DNA of 50,387 nt, taken from assembly GCA_030695415.1 (NCBI GenBank), contig JAUYQZ010000022.1, positions 1 through 50,387 of the forward strand, written 5' to 3'. A program made the translations under genes and the position numbers. Position 1 is the first letter of the stretch. Each line of letters starts with the position of its first letter. Positions 35,440-44,010 of this stretch are shown here, piece after piece. The notes beneath the pieces are model-generated. The model was not told the DNA's origin and did not search any database. It worked only from the letters and a program-made list of their open reading frames with translations. The stretch is from Hylemonella sp. (lineage in GTDB: Bacteria; Pseudomonadota; Gammaproteobacteria; Burkholderiales; Burkholderiaceae_C).

Positions 35440-36357
35440 ATGTCCACACTCACCATCGTCTTTGCCGACCTGACCGGAAGCACCGGTCTGTTCGAGGCGC
35501 TGGGCAATGTCAGGGCGGCAGAGGTGGTGACCCGCACCACGCACGGGATCGGCAAGCTGTGCCATTCACGCGGGGGCCGCGTCATCAAGTACCTGGGCGA
35601 CGGCGTGCTCGCCTCCTTCGCCGACAACCAGGCGGCCGTCCTGGCCATGATCGAGATGCAGCGCCTGCAGCGCGAACGCAGCACCAGCATGCCCGGCCTG
35701 AGCAAGATGCAGATCAAGGTGGGCCTGGCGCGCGGCGAGGTGGTGGAGCAGGACGGCGACTGCTTCGGAGACGCCGTCAACATGGCATCGCGCCTGAGCG
35801 ACCTTTCCGGCGCCGAGCAGATCTTCGCCTCCGAAAGCGTGATTGATGCGCTCTACAGCGATGGCGAGATCAACTACCGCAACCTCGGCCCCATGGACAT
35901 CCGCGGCAAGAGCGAGCCCGCCATCGTGTACCGCATCGACTGGCAGCGCGAGACCACATCCGAGATCATGACCATGCAGGCCGGCCTGGAGACCGTGGGG
36001 GCACCCAGCAGTCGCCTGCCCAGCACCATCGAGCTGGTATGGCGCGACCATAACATCCTGTTTGAGGCGATGGACATGCCGGTCTTCCTGGGCCGCGGCA
36101 ACGACGCCCAGTTCGCCGTGCTGGACCCGCGCGTCTCGCGCCTGCATGCCCGGCTGGACCGTCGCGGCGAGCTGTTCGTCCTGTCCGACATCAGCAGCTA
36201 CGGCACCTGGGTGCGTTTCGCCGGCTCTTCCGCCGTGATCGCTCTGCGGCGCCAGGAATGCGTGCTGCTGGACAAGGGTGAGATGGCCTTGGGTGCCTCC
36301 TTCGACGACCCGACCGCACCGGTCGTCAGTTTCTGGTTTACCAACAAGAACAATTGA
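35440..36357 (+). CDS. Class III adenylate/guanylate cyclase fused to an FHA domain
   Basis: A 305-residue two-domain signalling protein. Residues 1-170 form a class III cyclase: metal-binding Asp10 (VFADLTGST) and Asp54 (KYLGDGVLASF), then DCFGDAVNMASRL with the transition-state Asn/Arg region. The Lys-x2-Gly-Asp-Gly pattern favours ATP. Residues about 213-295 are an FHA domain (FLGRGNDAQFAV, RVSRLHARL, ISSYGTWVR) that binds phosphothreonine, so output may depend on a Ser/Thr kinase partner. No membrane segment is seen. A weak promoter (TTACCG-N17-GATAAT) precedes it; the kinase gene follows 19 bp downstream. Confidence 0.93.
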   Translation: MSTLTIVFADLTGSTGLFEALGNVRAAEVVTRTTHGIGKLCHSRGGRVIKYLGDGVLASFADNQAAVLAMIEMQRLQRERSTSMPGLSKMQIKVGLARGEVVEQDGDCFGDAVNMASRLSDLSGAEQIFASESVIDALYSDGEINYRNLGPMDIRGKSEPAIVYRIDWQRETTSEIMTMQAGLETVGAPSSRLPSTIELVWRDHNILFEAMDMPVFLGRGNDAQFAVLDPRVSRLHARLDRRGELFVLSDISSYGTWVRFAGSSAVIALRRQECVLLDKGEMALGASFDDPTAPVVSFWFTNKNN

Positions 36358-36376
36358 CCTTGGGTCTGCCCACCCC

Positions 36377-38347
36377 ATGACCCGCCGGGCCATTCCCAAG
36401 CTGATCGACGATCTGCGCGCCTACCAGGCCGAACTGGAAGCGCAGAACAGCGTGCTGGAGTTCAGCCGCATCGCCGCCGAAGGCGCCTCGGAACGCTTCG
36501 AGTCCCTGTTCTCCAACGTGCCGCTGGGCCTCATGGTGGTGGACGAGTTCGGCATGGTCGAGCAGAGCAACGCCATGGCGCTCAAGCTGTTCCGCCCCAG
36601 GGAGTCCGATCCGCCCCTGAACTTCCTGCTGCCCCTGGTCACCCCCGACCATGTCGAGCGAGTGCAGCAGTCGCTGGACGAAGCCAAGATCAAAGGACGC
36701 AGCGACACCAACGAAGTTGTCTTCTCCAGCGGTCTGGAAGCACGCTTCACGGGCGACCTGCACATCGCCCGCATCCAGTACTCGCAGGACCGCGAGCTGA
36801 CCCACTTCATCTGCGCCGTGATCGACCAGGGCCCGCTGCTGACCGAGCGGCGCGCGCTACAGGAACGCCGGCGCGCGCTGCAGGAAAGCGCGCTGGCCCT
36901 GCAGCAGCGCAATGAGGAACTGCGCCTGAGCGAAAACCGCCTCGCCGCCATCATCAATTCCTCACTGGACGCCATCATCTGCGTCGACGGCGAGCAGCGC
37001 ATCACCGTCTTCAATCCGGCCGCCGCCGCGCTCTTCCAGTGCCCTCCCGAGCAGGCGCTCAAGACCTCGCTGGGGCGCTTTCTGCCCGAAGCCATCGACA
37101 CGATCGCCGCCACCGGCCTCTCGACCCAGGCCACCCTGGGGGAGGTCATCGGGCGTACCGTAGAAGGTCGCCCCTTGATGCTCGAAGTCAGCGTCTCGCG
37201 CGAACGCCAGCCAGAAGGCGACGGCGACATCACTACCGTCTTCGCGCGCGACCTGACCACCCGCCGCGAGATGGAGATCCAGCGCAACAGGCTCGAAGCC
37301 CAGCTGCGCGAAGCGCACAAGATGCAGGCCATCGGCACCATGGCCGGCGGCATCGCGCACGACTTCAACAACATTCTGGGTGCCATCCTGGGCAACGTCA
37401 CGCTGGCGCGTCAGGACGCCGCGGGCGACTCTCCCGTGCAGATCTGCCTGACCGAAGTCGAGAAGGCCGGCCGGCGCGGACGTGACCTGGTGCGCCAGAT
37501 CCTGACCTTCAGCCGCAACGAAGCGCCCAAGCGCTACCCCATCCAGCTGGCCGAGGTGGTGCAGGAATCGGTGCGCCTGATGAAGGTGACGCTGCCACCC
37601 GCAGTGGACCTGCAGGTGCGCCTGCGCGAGACCCCGGCCGTGCTGGCCGACGCCACCCAGGTCGAGCAGGCCCTGATCAACCTGTGCACCAACGCCATCC
37701 ACGCCATCGGCAGCGCTCGTGGCACGGTCAGCATCGCACTCGACAGTACGGCCCCCGACATGCTGGAGTGCCAACGCCTGGGCCTGGCGGAGGGCCGCTA
37801 CGTGACCCTGGCCGTGGTGCACGGCGTCATGCGCACCCACCTGGGCACGGTGGACGTGAGCAGCCTGCCGGGCCAGGGCAGCGAATTCACGCTCTATTTC
37901 CCTGTGGCCGACGAAGACAGCGCGCCCGCACCGGTCGAAGCCACACGCCTGCAGACCGTCATGGGCTTCGGCCGGCACGTCATGTACGTGGACGACGACC
38001 AGGCCCTGGCCTTCCTGGTCGAACGCGTGCTGGGGCGACGCGGCTTCAAGGTCAGCGTCTTCACCGATCCGCAGGCCGCGCTGGCCGCGCTGCGCGCACA
38101 ACCTGATGACTACGACCTGCTGGTGACCGACTACAACATGCCGGGTTACAGCGGCGTGGAACTGCTCAAGGACGCGTCCCGCATCCGGCCCAGGCTGCCC
38201 ATGGCGCTGGCCTCGGGCTACATCACACCCGAGATCGAGGCCAGCGCGCTGGAAGCCGGCGCACGCGCCCTCATCCACAAGCCCAACGACGTCGCCGAAC
38301 TGTGCGACACCGTGCAGCGATTGATCCAAGGTGATAACAAACGCTGA
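36377..38347 (+). CDS. PAS-histidine kinase-receiver hybrid lacking the ATP-lid motifs
   Basis: A 656-residue cytoplasmic hybrid. It has a PAS domain (SLFSNVPLGLMVVDEFGMV, about 40-150), a coiled coil of Arg/Glu/Gln, a second PAS (IINSSLDAIICVDGEQRI, about 205-310), the phospho-acceptor His328 (GIAHDFNNILGAIL), the N box (Asn439, NLCTNAIHAIG) and a receiver domain with Asp585 (VTDYNMPG) and Lys in HKPND. Between YVTLAV and VHGVMRTH (about residue 478) the G1, F and G2 boxes, roughly 36-40 residues, are missing in frame. The kinase domain is therefore probably unable to bind ATP. It lies 19 bp downstream of the cyclase-FHA gene. Confidence 0.88.
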   Translation: MTRRAIPKLIDDLRAYQAELEAQNSVLEFSRIAAEGASERFESLFSNVPLGLMVVDEFGMVEQSNAMALKLFRPRESDPPLNFLLPLVTPDHVERVQQSLDEAKIKGRSDTNEVVFSSGLEARFTGDLHIARIQYSQDRELTHFICAVIDQGPLLTERRALQERRRALQESALALQQRNEELRLSENRLAAIINSSLDAIICVDGEQRITVFNPAAAALFQCPPEQALKTSLGRFLPEAIDTIAATGLSTQATLGEVIGRTVEGRPLMLEVSVSRERQPEGDGDITTVFARDLTTRREMEIQRNRLEAQLREAHKMQAIGTMAGGIAHDFNNILGAILGNVTLARQDAAGDSPVQICLTEVEKAGRRGRDLVRQILTFSRNEAPKRYPIQLAEVVQESVRLMKVTLPPAVDLQVRLRETPAVLADATQVEQALINLCTNAIHAIGSARGTVSIALDSTAPDMLECQRLGLAEGRYVTLAVVHGVMRTHLGTVDVSSLPGQGSEFTLYFPVADEDSAPAPVEATRLQTVMGFGRHVMYVDDDQALAFLVERVLGRRGFKVSVFTDPQAALAALRAQPDDYDLLVTDYNMPGYSGVELLKDASRIRPRLPMALASGYITPEIEASALEAGARALIHKPNDVAELCDTVQRLIQGDNKR

Positions 38348-38416
38348 GAGCTGGTGAATCAATCTGCTGCGCAACCCGATCGCCACGATTTCTTCACAAG
38401 TTCTGAACCCGTTGTG

Positions 38417-39064
38417 ATGCCGAATATCCCCTGCCTGCACGCCGACGACGCGCTGCTGGTGCTGGACAAACCCGCCGGCCTGCTCGCGGTGCCCGGGCGT
38501 GGCGCTGACAAGCAGGACTGCGCCAGCACCCGCGCGCAGGCGCTGTGGCCCGATGCGCTGATCGTCCACCGCCTGGACATGGCCACCTCCGGCCTGCTGC
38601 TGATGGCGCGCGGTGCGGCCATGCAGCGCACGCTGAGCATGGCCTTCGAATCACGCTCGGTGCATAAACGCTACGTGGCGCTGGTCGCCGGCCACGTGCT
38701 GCCGCCGGCTGCTGACTGGGGCGAGATCGACCTGCCGCTGATGGGCGACTGGCCGAACCGGCCCCGCCAGCGGGTCGATGCGCAGGGCAAACCCAGCCTC
38801 ACGCGCTGGCGCGTGCTCGCGCACGACACCGATGCCCAAGGCCGGCCGCAGACCCGGCTGGAACTGGAGCCCGTCACGGGCCGCACGCACCAGCTGCGCG
38901 TGCACCTGCAGGCCATCGGCCACCCCATCCTGGGCGATGCACTCTATGCCGACGAAGACAGCCGCGCGCGCAGCCCGCGCCTGCTGCTGCACGCCGGCGA
39001 GCTGGCACTTACCCACCCCGTCACGGGGGAGGCCCTGCACTGGCACAGCCCGCCCCCTTTCTGA
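38417..39064 (+). CDS. RluA-family pseudouridine synthase
   Basis: A 215-residue pseudouridine synthase without an S4 domain. The catalytic motif HRLDMATSGLLLMAR and the later VTGRTHQLRVHLQAIGHPILGD are intact. This size and lack of S4 fit RluA, which modifies 23S rRNA U746 and tRNA U32 in E. coli, but other subgroups are possible. The ATG at 38417 is chosen over a GTG at 38354, whose extra residues are not conserved in character. Confidence 0.9.
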   Translation: MPNIPCLHADDALLVLDKPAGLLAVPGRGADKQDCASTRAQALWPDALIVHRLDMATSGLLLMARGAAMQRTLSMAFESRSVHKRYVALVAGHVLPPAADWGEIDLPLMGDWPNRPRQRVDAQGKPSLTRWRVLAHDTDAQGRPQTRLELEPVTGRTHQLRVHLQAIGHPILGDALYADEDSRARSPRLLLHAGELALTHPVTGEALHWHSPPPF

Positions 39065-39081
39065 TGCCCACGGAGAACTTC

Positions 39082-39837
39082 ATGGCCGACACCCACCTCT
39101 ACATCCTCACCGGCGCCTCGCGCGGCATGGGTCTGGCCATGGCCCGGCAACTGCTGGCGCCCGAGCACACCCTGCTGTGCATCTCTCGCCAGGACAACGC
39201 TGCGCTGGCGGCCCAGGCAGCCCAGGCCGGCTGCAAACTGGAACAGTGGACGCAGGACCTGTCACACAGCAGCGAGGCCGCGGCCATGCTGCACCAGTGG
39301 CTGGGCCGCCCCGGCGTGCGCCATGCCGGCGCTACGCTGATCAACAACGCCGGCATGATCCCCCGGATCGCGCCGCTGTCAGATATTTCTCCCGAGGATC
39401 TGGCCCAGGCCCTGCGCGTGGGCCTGGAAGCCCCCATGGCCCTGAGCGCCGCCTTCCTCGCCGCCACCGAAGGCTGGCAGGTCCCGCGCCGCATCCTCAA
39501 CATCTCCTCCGGCCTGGGCCGACGCCCCATGGCCTCGCAAGCCGCCTACTGCGCGGCGAAGGCCGGCATGGACCACTCCACGCGCTGCCTGGCCCTGGAA
39601 GAAGCACGCAAACCGAACGGCGCCAGAGTCTGCTCGCTGGCCCCCGGCGTGATCGACACCGACATGCAGGTCCAGCTGCGCGGCGCAGACGCTGCTAGTT
39701 TCCCCGACCGCGCGCGTTTCGAGCAGCTCAAGAGCGGCGGCCAGCTCGACAGCCCCGAAGCCGCTGCGCGCAAGGTGCTGGCCTTCCTGGCCCACAGCGA
39801 CTTCGGCAGCGAACCGGTCGCCGATATCCGGGGCTAG
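39082..39837 (+). CDS. Short-chain dehydrogenase, sepiapterin-reductase-like
   Basis: A 251-residue SDR with TGASRGMGLAMARQL (cofactor loop), INNAGMIPRI, SSGLGRRPMASQAAYCAAKAG (split Ser and Y-x3-K) and a conserved ALEEARKPNGARVCSLAPG segment seen in benzil/sepiapterin reductase-like proteins. The ATG at 39082 has GGAGA 7 nt upstream, better than the ATG at 39064 that overlaps the rluA-like stop. Substrate is unknown. Confidence 0.87.
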   Translation: MADTHLYILTGASRGMGLAMARQLLAPEHTLLCISRQDNAALAAQAAQAGCKLEQWTQDLSHSSEAAAMLHQWLGRPGVRHAGATLINNAGMIPRIAPLSDISPEDLAQALRVGLEAPMALSAAFLAATEGWQVPRRILNISSGLGRRPMASQAAYCAAKAGMDHSTRCLALEEARKPNGARVCSLAPGVIDTDMQVQLRGADAASFPDRARFEQLKSGGQLDSPEAAARKVLAFLAHSDFGSEPVADIRG

Positions 39838-39885
39838 TGCAAGGTCAGGACGGGGGCACTTCAGGCCGGCCTATTGCGTGACGGC

Positions 39886-39899
39886 TTGATAAGCATCAA
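39886..39899. promoter_or_regulatory. FNR/Anr box upstream of narX
   Basis: TTGATAAGCATCAA is a perfect TTGAT-N4-ATCAA site, centred 68 bp before the narX start codon. It implies oxygen-controlled activation of narXL by an FNR-type regulator. No strong -10 was found at the expected distance. Confidence 0.85.
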
Positions 39900-39960
39900 G
39901 ATCCAGGTTCCCCAAGCGACCGCTTTGACGGCACACTGAGCCCATCTGATCGTCACGCCC

Positions 39961-41889
39961 ATGACACCCCGCAAGCAACGCAGCCTGGCCGCCAAACTGG
40001 CGCTGGTCGGCACCCCCTTCTTGCTGCTGGCCCTGCTGGCCACGGCGGCCACGCTGTGGGTGTCCTGGCAGCTCGACGGCGGGGCCGCAGCTGTCAACGA
40101 GGCGGGGCGCATGCGCATGCAGGCCTACCGCATGTCGCTGAGCCTGAGCACCGGCCAGACCGGCGAACTGCCGCAGCTGGCGCAGGAATTCGAGGGCAGC
40201 CTGAGCGTGCTGCGCCACGGCGATCCCGAACGCCCGCTCTTCGTGCCCTGGGACGAGACCGTGCAGCAGTACTTCGGCGTCATCGAGCAGGACTGGGAAG
40301 GCTTTCGCCAGCTGCTTGGCGCACCGGACATCGTCGGGCGACCGCAGCTGCTTCGCGACCTGACCATCGACTTCGTCACCCACATCGACGCCTTCGTGCA
40401 CGCCATCGAAACGCACATCTCGCGCTGGACCGCCATCCTGCACCTGCTGCAGACCACGCTGATGGCCCTGGTCATCCTGGGCGCCGTGGTGATGCTCTAC
40501 GTGGGCCAGTTGCTGGTGCTCGAACCCGTGGGCCTGCTCAAGCGCGCCATCGAGAAGATCCAGGGCGGCGACTTCGACGCCCGCGTGGACCGCGTCAGCA
40601 GCGACGAGTTCGGCACCCTGGCCGAAGGCTTCAACGACATGGCCGCGCACCTGCAGTCCATGTACCGCCACCTGGAGGCCAAGGTGGCCGAAAAGACCGC
40701 CGAACTGGAGGAAAAACGCGAACGCCTGGCCAGTCTCTACGAGGTGACGGCCCTGGTGGCGCATGCCACCTCGCTGGACGAACTGGCCCAGGGCTTCGTG
40801 CGCGCCATCCAGCGAATCGCCCATGCCGACGGCGTGGCGCTGCGCTGGTCCGACCAGAGCAACCAGCGCTACCTCATGCTGGCCGCCCAGGGCCTGCCCG
40901 CCGAGATGGTGGAGGCCGAGCACTGCATCCACAAGGGTGACTGCCATTGCGGCGCCGGCATCACGGCCGAAACCGGCCTGCGCGTGATCCCCATCCACGC
41001 CCTGGGCGACACCCGCGACCGCCTGTGCGGCCAGGCCGGCTACGAATCGCTGGTCAACATTCCGGTGCGCCTGCACGAGCGTCTGATGGGCGAAGTCGAC
41101 CTCTTCTTCCACGCCCGCACCGAGCCCTCGGAGGCCGAGCGCTCGCTGCTCGAAGCCCTGGCCAGCCATCTGGCCGGCGCCATGGAGAACCTGCGCCTCA
41201 ATGCACTGGAGAAGGAAGCCGCCGTCTCGCAGGAACGCCACCTGCTCGCACGCGAGCTGCACGACTCCATCGCGCAGTCGCTGGCCTTCCTCAAGATCCA
41301 GGTGCAGCTCATGCGCGACGCCCTGGCCTCGGGGGAAGCAAAACAAATCGCCCAGGTGCTCGAGGAGATCGACGCCGGCGTGCGCGAGAGCTACGGCGAC
41401 GTGCGCGAGTTGCTCATGCACTTCCGCACCCGCACCAACACCGAGGACATCGAAACTGCGCTCACCACCACGCTGAACAAGTTCGAGCTGCAAAGCGGCC
41501 TGAAGGCCCACCTGCAGATGCAGGGCCAGGGCCTGCCGCTGGCGCCGGACCTGCAGATCCAGGTGCTGCACATCGTGCAGGAGGCCCTGTCCAATGTGCG
41601 CAAGCACGCACGCGCCAGCCAGGTCTGGCTGGACGTGCAGCAGCAGCCCGAGTGGCGCTTCGAGGTGCGCGACGACGGCAGCGGCTTCGACACCCGTGAC
41701 GACAGCATCGACGACAGCCACGTGGGCCTGCGCATCATGCGCGAGCGCGCCGAGCGCATCGGCGCCCGTGTTGAAGTCATCTCCACCCCAGGCCGCGGCA
41801 CTTCCGCGGTGCTCACCCTGCCCGCGCAACTGGTCGCCGCCCGCGCACCGGCGCCCGCCCCTTCCGTTCTGGAACATGCCCCAAACTGA
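39961..41889 (+). CDS. narX: Nitrate/nitrite sensor histidine kinase NarX
   Basis: Membrane sensor that phosphorylates NarL when nitrate binds its periplasmic domain. The 642-residue protein has TM1 (LALVGTPFLLLALLATAATL), the P box NEAGRMRMQAYRMSL from residue 46 that binds nitrate, TM2 (LMALVILGAVVMLYVGQLLV), a HAMP domain, a GAF-like region with a Cys cluster (CIHKGDCHCGAG), and a HisKA_3 domain with His434 (ARELHDSIAQSLAF). The ATPase motifs NVRKHARA and VRDDGSGFD are intact. Its stop overlaps narL by 14 nt. An FNR box precedes it. Confidence 0.96.
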   Translation: MTPRKQRSLAAKLALVGTPFLLLALLATAATLWVSWQLDGGAAAVNEAGRMRMQAYRMSLSLSTGQTGELPQLAQEFEGSLSVLRHGDPERPLFVPWDETVQQYFGVIEQDWEGFRQLLGAPDIVGRPQLLRDLTIDFVTHIDAFVHAIETHISRWTAILHLLQTTLMALVILGAVVMLYVGQLLVLEPVGLLKRAIEKIQGGDFDARVDRVSSDEFGTLAEGFNDMAAHLQSMYRHLEAKVAEKTAELEEKRERLASLYEVTALVAHATSLDELAQGFVRAIQRIAHADGVALRWSDQSNQRYLMLAAQGLPAEMVEAEHCIHKGDCHCGAGITAETGLRVIPIHALGDTRDRLCGQAGYESLVNIPVRLHERLMGEVDLFFHARTEPSEAERSLLEALASHLAGAMENLRLNALEKEAAVSQERHLLARELHDSIAQSLAFLKIQVQLMRDALASGEAKQIAQVLEEIDAGVRESYGDVRELLMHFRTRTNTEDIETALTTTLNKFELQSGLKAHLQMQGQGLPLAPDLQIQVLHIVQEALSNVRKHARASQVWLDVQQQPEWRFEVRDDGSGFDTRDDSIDDSHVGLRIMRERAERIGARVEVISTPGRGTSAVLTLPAQLVAARAPAPAPSVLEHAPN

Positions 41890-42556
41890 CCGCATCCGCA
41901 TCCTGGTGGTCGACGACCACACCCTGTTCCGCCGCGGCCTGATTGCCCTGCTGGCGCGCGAGGCCCACTTCGAAGTCGTGGGCGACGCCGCCGACGCCGG
42001 CGAAGCCCAGCGCCGCGCGCAGGAACTGCAGCCCGATCTGATCCTGCTGGACAACCACCTGCCCGGCGTGCGCGGGGTCGATGCCCTGCCCGCCCTGCGC
42101 GAAGCCGCGCCCCAGGCCCGCGTGCTCATGCTGACCGTGAGCGAGGACGAACAGGACCTGGGCACCGCGCTCAAGGCCGGCGCCGCCGGCTACCTGCTCA
42201 AGACCATCGAGGGTGATACCCTGGCCACGGCCATAGGCCGCGTCATGCGCGGTGAGAACGTGGTGGCGCCCGAGATGACCAGCAAGCTGGTCTCGGCCTT
42301 CCAGGGCGGGCGGGCTACCGCCCCGGCGGCGGTCCCGGTGGCAACACCGGCCCAGGCCCTGCTGGCACAACTCTCGCCTCGCGAGCGCGACATCCTGCGC
42401 GGCATCGCCCGCGGCGCCAGCAACAAGGAGATCGGCACCGAGCTCGGCATCGCCGAGACCACGGTCAAGATCCACGTGCAGCACGTGCTGCGCAAACTCG
42501 ATGTGAGCACGCGCGTGCAGGCGGCGGTGCTGGCCACCAGCGCGGGCGTGGCCTGA
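41876..42556 (+). CDS. narL: Nitrate/nitrite response regulator NarL
   Basis: DNA-binding response regulator activated by NarX. The 226-residue protein has a receiver domain with acidic pocket VVDDHTLF, the phospho-acceptor Asp59 (LLDNHLPG) and Lys in YLLKTIEG, then a linker (PAAVPVATPAQAL) and a LuxR-type HTH (LSPRERDILRGIARGASNKE, TVKIHVQHVLRKL). It overlaps narX by 14 nt. A TACCTAT heptamer that fits the NarL consensus lies in the downstream narK1 leader. Confidence 0.95.
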   Translation: MPQTDRIRILVVDDHTLFRRGLIALLAREAHFEVVGDAADAGEAQRRAQELQPDLILLDNHLPGVRGVDALPALREAAPQARVLMLTVSEDEQDLGTALKAGAAGYLLKTIEGDTLATAIGRVMRGENVVAPEMTSKLVSAFQGGRATAPAAVPVATPAQALLAQLSPRERDILRGIARGASNKEIGTELGIAETTVKIHVQHVLRKLDVSTRVQAAVLATSAGVA

Positions 42557-42720
42557 GCCCGTGGGCTTCGCGCTGGATTTGATCCAGCGCAAAGTTCGCC
42601 CAATTAACGCCTCCGACTAGTTCTTTCGGAGGATGCCCACCCTCCCCCCCGCTACCTATGAAGGATGGCGGGGGAAGCTGCCGATTTCTACAGTCCACAC
42701 ATCCTCAAAGGAGATGTGAC
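42557..42720 (+). promoter_or_regulatory. Structured narK1 leader with hairpins and NarL heptamer
   Basis: The 164-bp gap holds three inverted repeats: 42570-42578 with 42582-42590 (9 bp, perfect, 3-nt loop), 42610-42616 with 42626-42632 (7 bp), and 42646-42652 with 42668-42674 (7 bp, GC only). TACCTAT (42653-42659) matches the NarL consensus TACYYMT. TTGATCCAGCGCAA (42579-42592) is a partial FNR site overlapping the first hairpin. AGGAG precedes the narK1 ATG. Confidence 0.6.
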
Positions 42721-43977
42721 ATGGACAGAAACAGACAGGCGCTCTCGGTGCTGATCGTCAGCACGCTGGCCTTCACCGTGTGCTTCATGGTGTGGATGAT
42801 GTTCGGCGTGATCGGCATCCCGATCAAGAAGACGCTGGGCCTCAACGCCACCGAATTCGGCCTGCTCACGGCCACTCCGGTGCTCACCGGCTCGCTGATC
42901 CGCGTGCCGCTGGGCATCTGGACCGACCGGTACGGCGGGCGCATCGTCATGGCCATCCTGATGGCCAGCACCGTGCCGGCCATCTGGCTCATGGCCTATG
43001 CCACGGCCTACTGGCACTTCCTGGTCATCGGCCTGTTCGTGGGCCTGGCTGGTGGCTCCTTCTCGGTAGGCACGCCCTATGTAGCACGCTGGTATCCGAG
43101 GAACCGCCAGGGCATGGCCATGGGCGTCTACGGCGCGGGCAACTCGGGCGCGGCGGTCAACAAGTTCATCGCCCCGGCCCTGGTGGTGGCCTTCGGCTGG
43201 ACCATGGTGCCGCAGGTCTATGCGGCCATCATGCTGGGCACGGTGGTGGTCTTCTGGCTGTTCAGCCACAGCGACCCGGCCCACCTGGTGCCCAGCCACG
43301 TCAAGTTCAGCGACCAGCTCAAGGCCCTGAAGGACCCCAAGGTCATCAAGTACTGCCAGTACTACAGCATCGTGTTCGGCGGCTACGTGGCGCTCTCGCT
43401 ATGGATGGTGCAGTACTACGTGGGCGAATACGGCCTGGACATCCGCGCCGCCGCGCTGCTGGCGGCCTGCTTCTCGCTGCCCGGCGGCGTGCTGCGTGCG
43501 GTGGGCGGCTGGCTCAGTGACAAGTATGGCGCCCACAGCGTGACCTGGTGGGTGATGTGGGTGAGCTGGATCTGCCTGTTCCTGCTCTCTTATCCGCAGT
43601 TCGACTTCACCGTCGCCACCATCGAGGGTCCCAAGACCTTCCACTTCGGCCTCAATGTCTACGCCTTCACCGGCCTGATGTTCATCCTGGGCATCGCCTG
43701 GGCCTTCGGCAAGGCCAGCGTGTTCAAGTACATCAGCGACGACTACCCGACCAACATCGGCACCATCAGCGGCATCGTGGGCCTGGCCGGCGGCTTGGGC
43801 GGCTTCGTGCTGCCCATCCTGTTCGGTGTGCTGGTGGACCTGACGGGCATCCGCTCCAGCGCTTTCATGCTGATGTACGGCGTGGTCTGGGTCTCGCTGA
43901 TCTGGATGTACTGGACCGAGGTGCGCCGCGCCGAAGTCATGGGTGGCAAAGCCACCGCCTTCAGCCTCAAGGGCTGA
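42721..43977 (+). CDS. narK1: Nitrate/proton symporter NarK1
   Basis: Major facilitator nitrate transporter, type I (nitrate/H+ symport by family). The 418-residue, 12-helix protein has FCMVWMMFGVIGIPIK (TM1), the nitrate-signature-like GLFVGLAGGSFSVGTPYVAR in the first half and IVGLAGGLGGFVLPILFG in the second, with Arg in each repeat positioned for anion binding. Start ATG 42721 has AGGAG upstream. It precedes narK2 by 33 bp. Confidence 0.93.
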   Translation: MDRNRQALSVLIVSTLAFTVCFMVWMMFGVIGIPIKKTLGLNATEFGLLTATPVLTGSLIRVPLGIWTDRYGGRIVMAILMASTVPAIWLMAYATAYWHFLVIGLFVGLAGGSFSVGTPYVARWYPRNRQGMAMGVYGAGNSGAAVNKFIAPALVVAFGWTMVPQVYAAIMLGTVVVFWLFSHSDPAHLVPSHVKFSDQLKALKDPKVIKYCQYYSIVFGGYVALSLWMVQYYVGEYGLDIRAAALLAACFSLPGGVLRAVGGWLSDKYGAHSVTWWVMWVSWICLFLLSYPQFDFTVATIEGPKTFHFGLNVYAFTGLMFILGIAWAFGKASVFKYISDDYPTNIGTISGIVGLAGGLGGFVLPILFGVLVDLTGIRSSAFMLMYGVVWVSLIWMYWTEVRRAEVMGGKATAFSLKG

Positions 43978-44010
43978 CCCTCCCACGAGTCCCAAGAAAG
44001 GAATCTCATC

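Noticed and set aside
36962..42174. Long antisense frames opposite the hybrid kinase and narX
   Set aside because: They follow the codon phase of the real genes, and their composition is that of antisense GC-rich DNA.
42579..42592. Second FNR box before narK1
   Set aside because: TTGAT is kept but the right half is CGCAA instead of ATCAA, and the sequence is explained by the 9-bp palindrome; kept only as a partial site in the leader entry.
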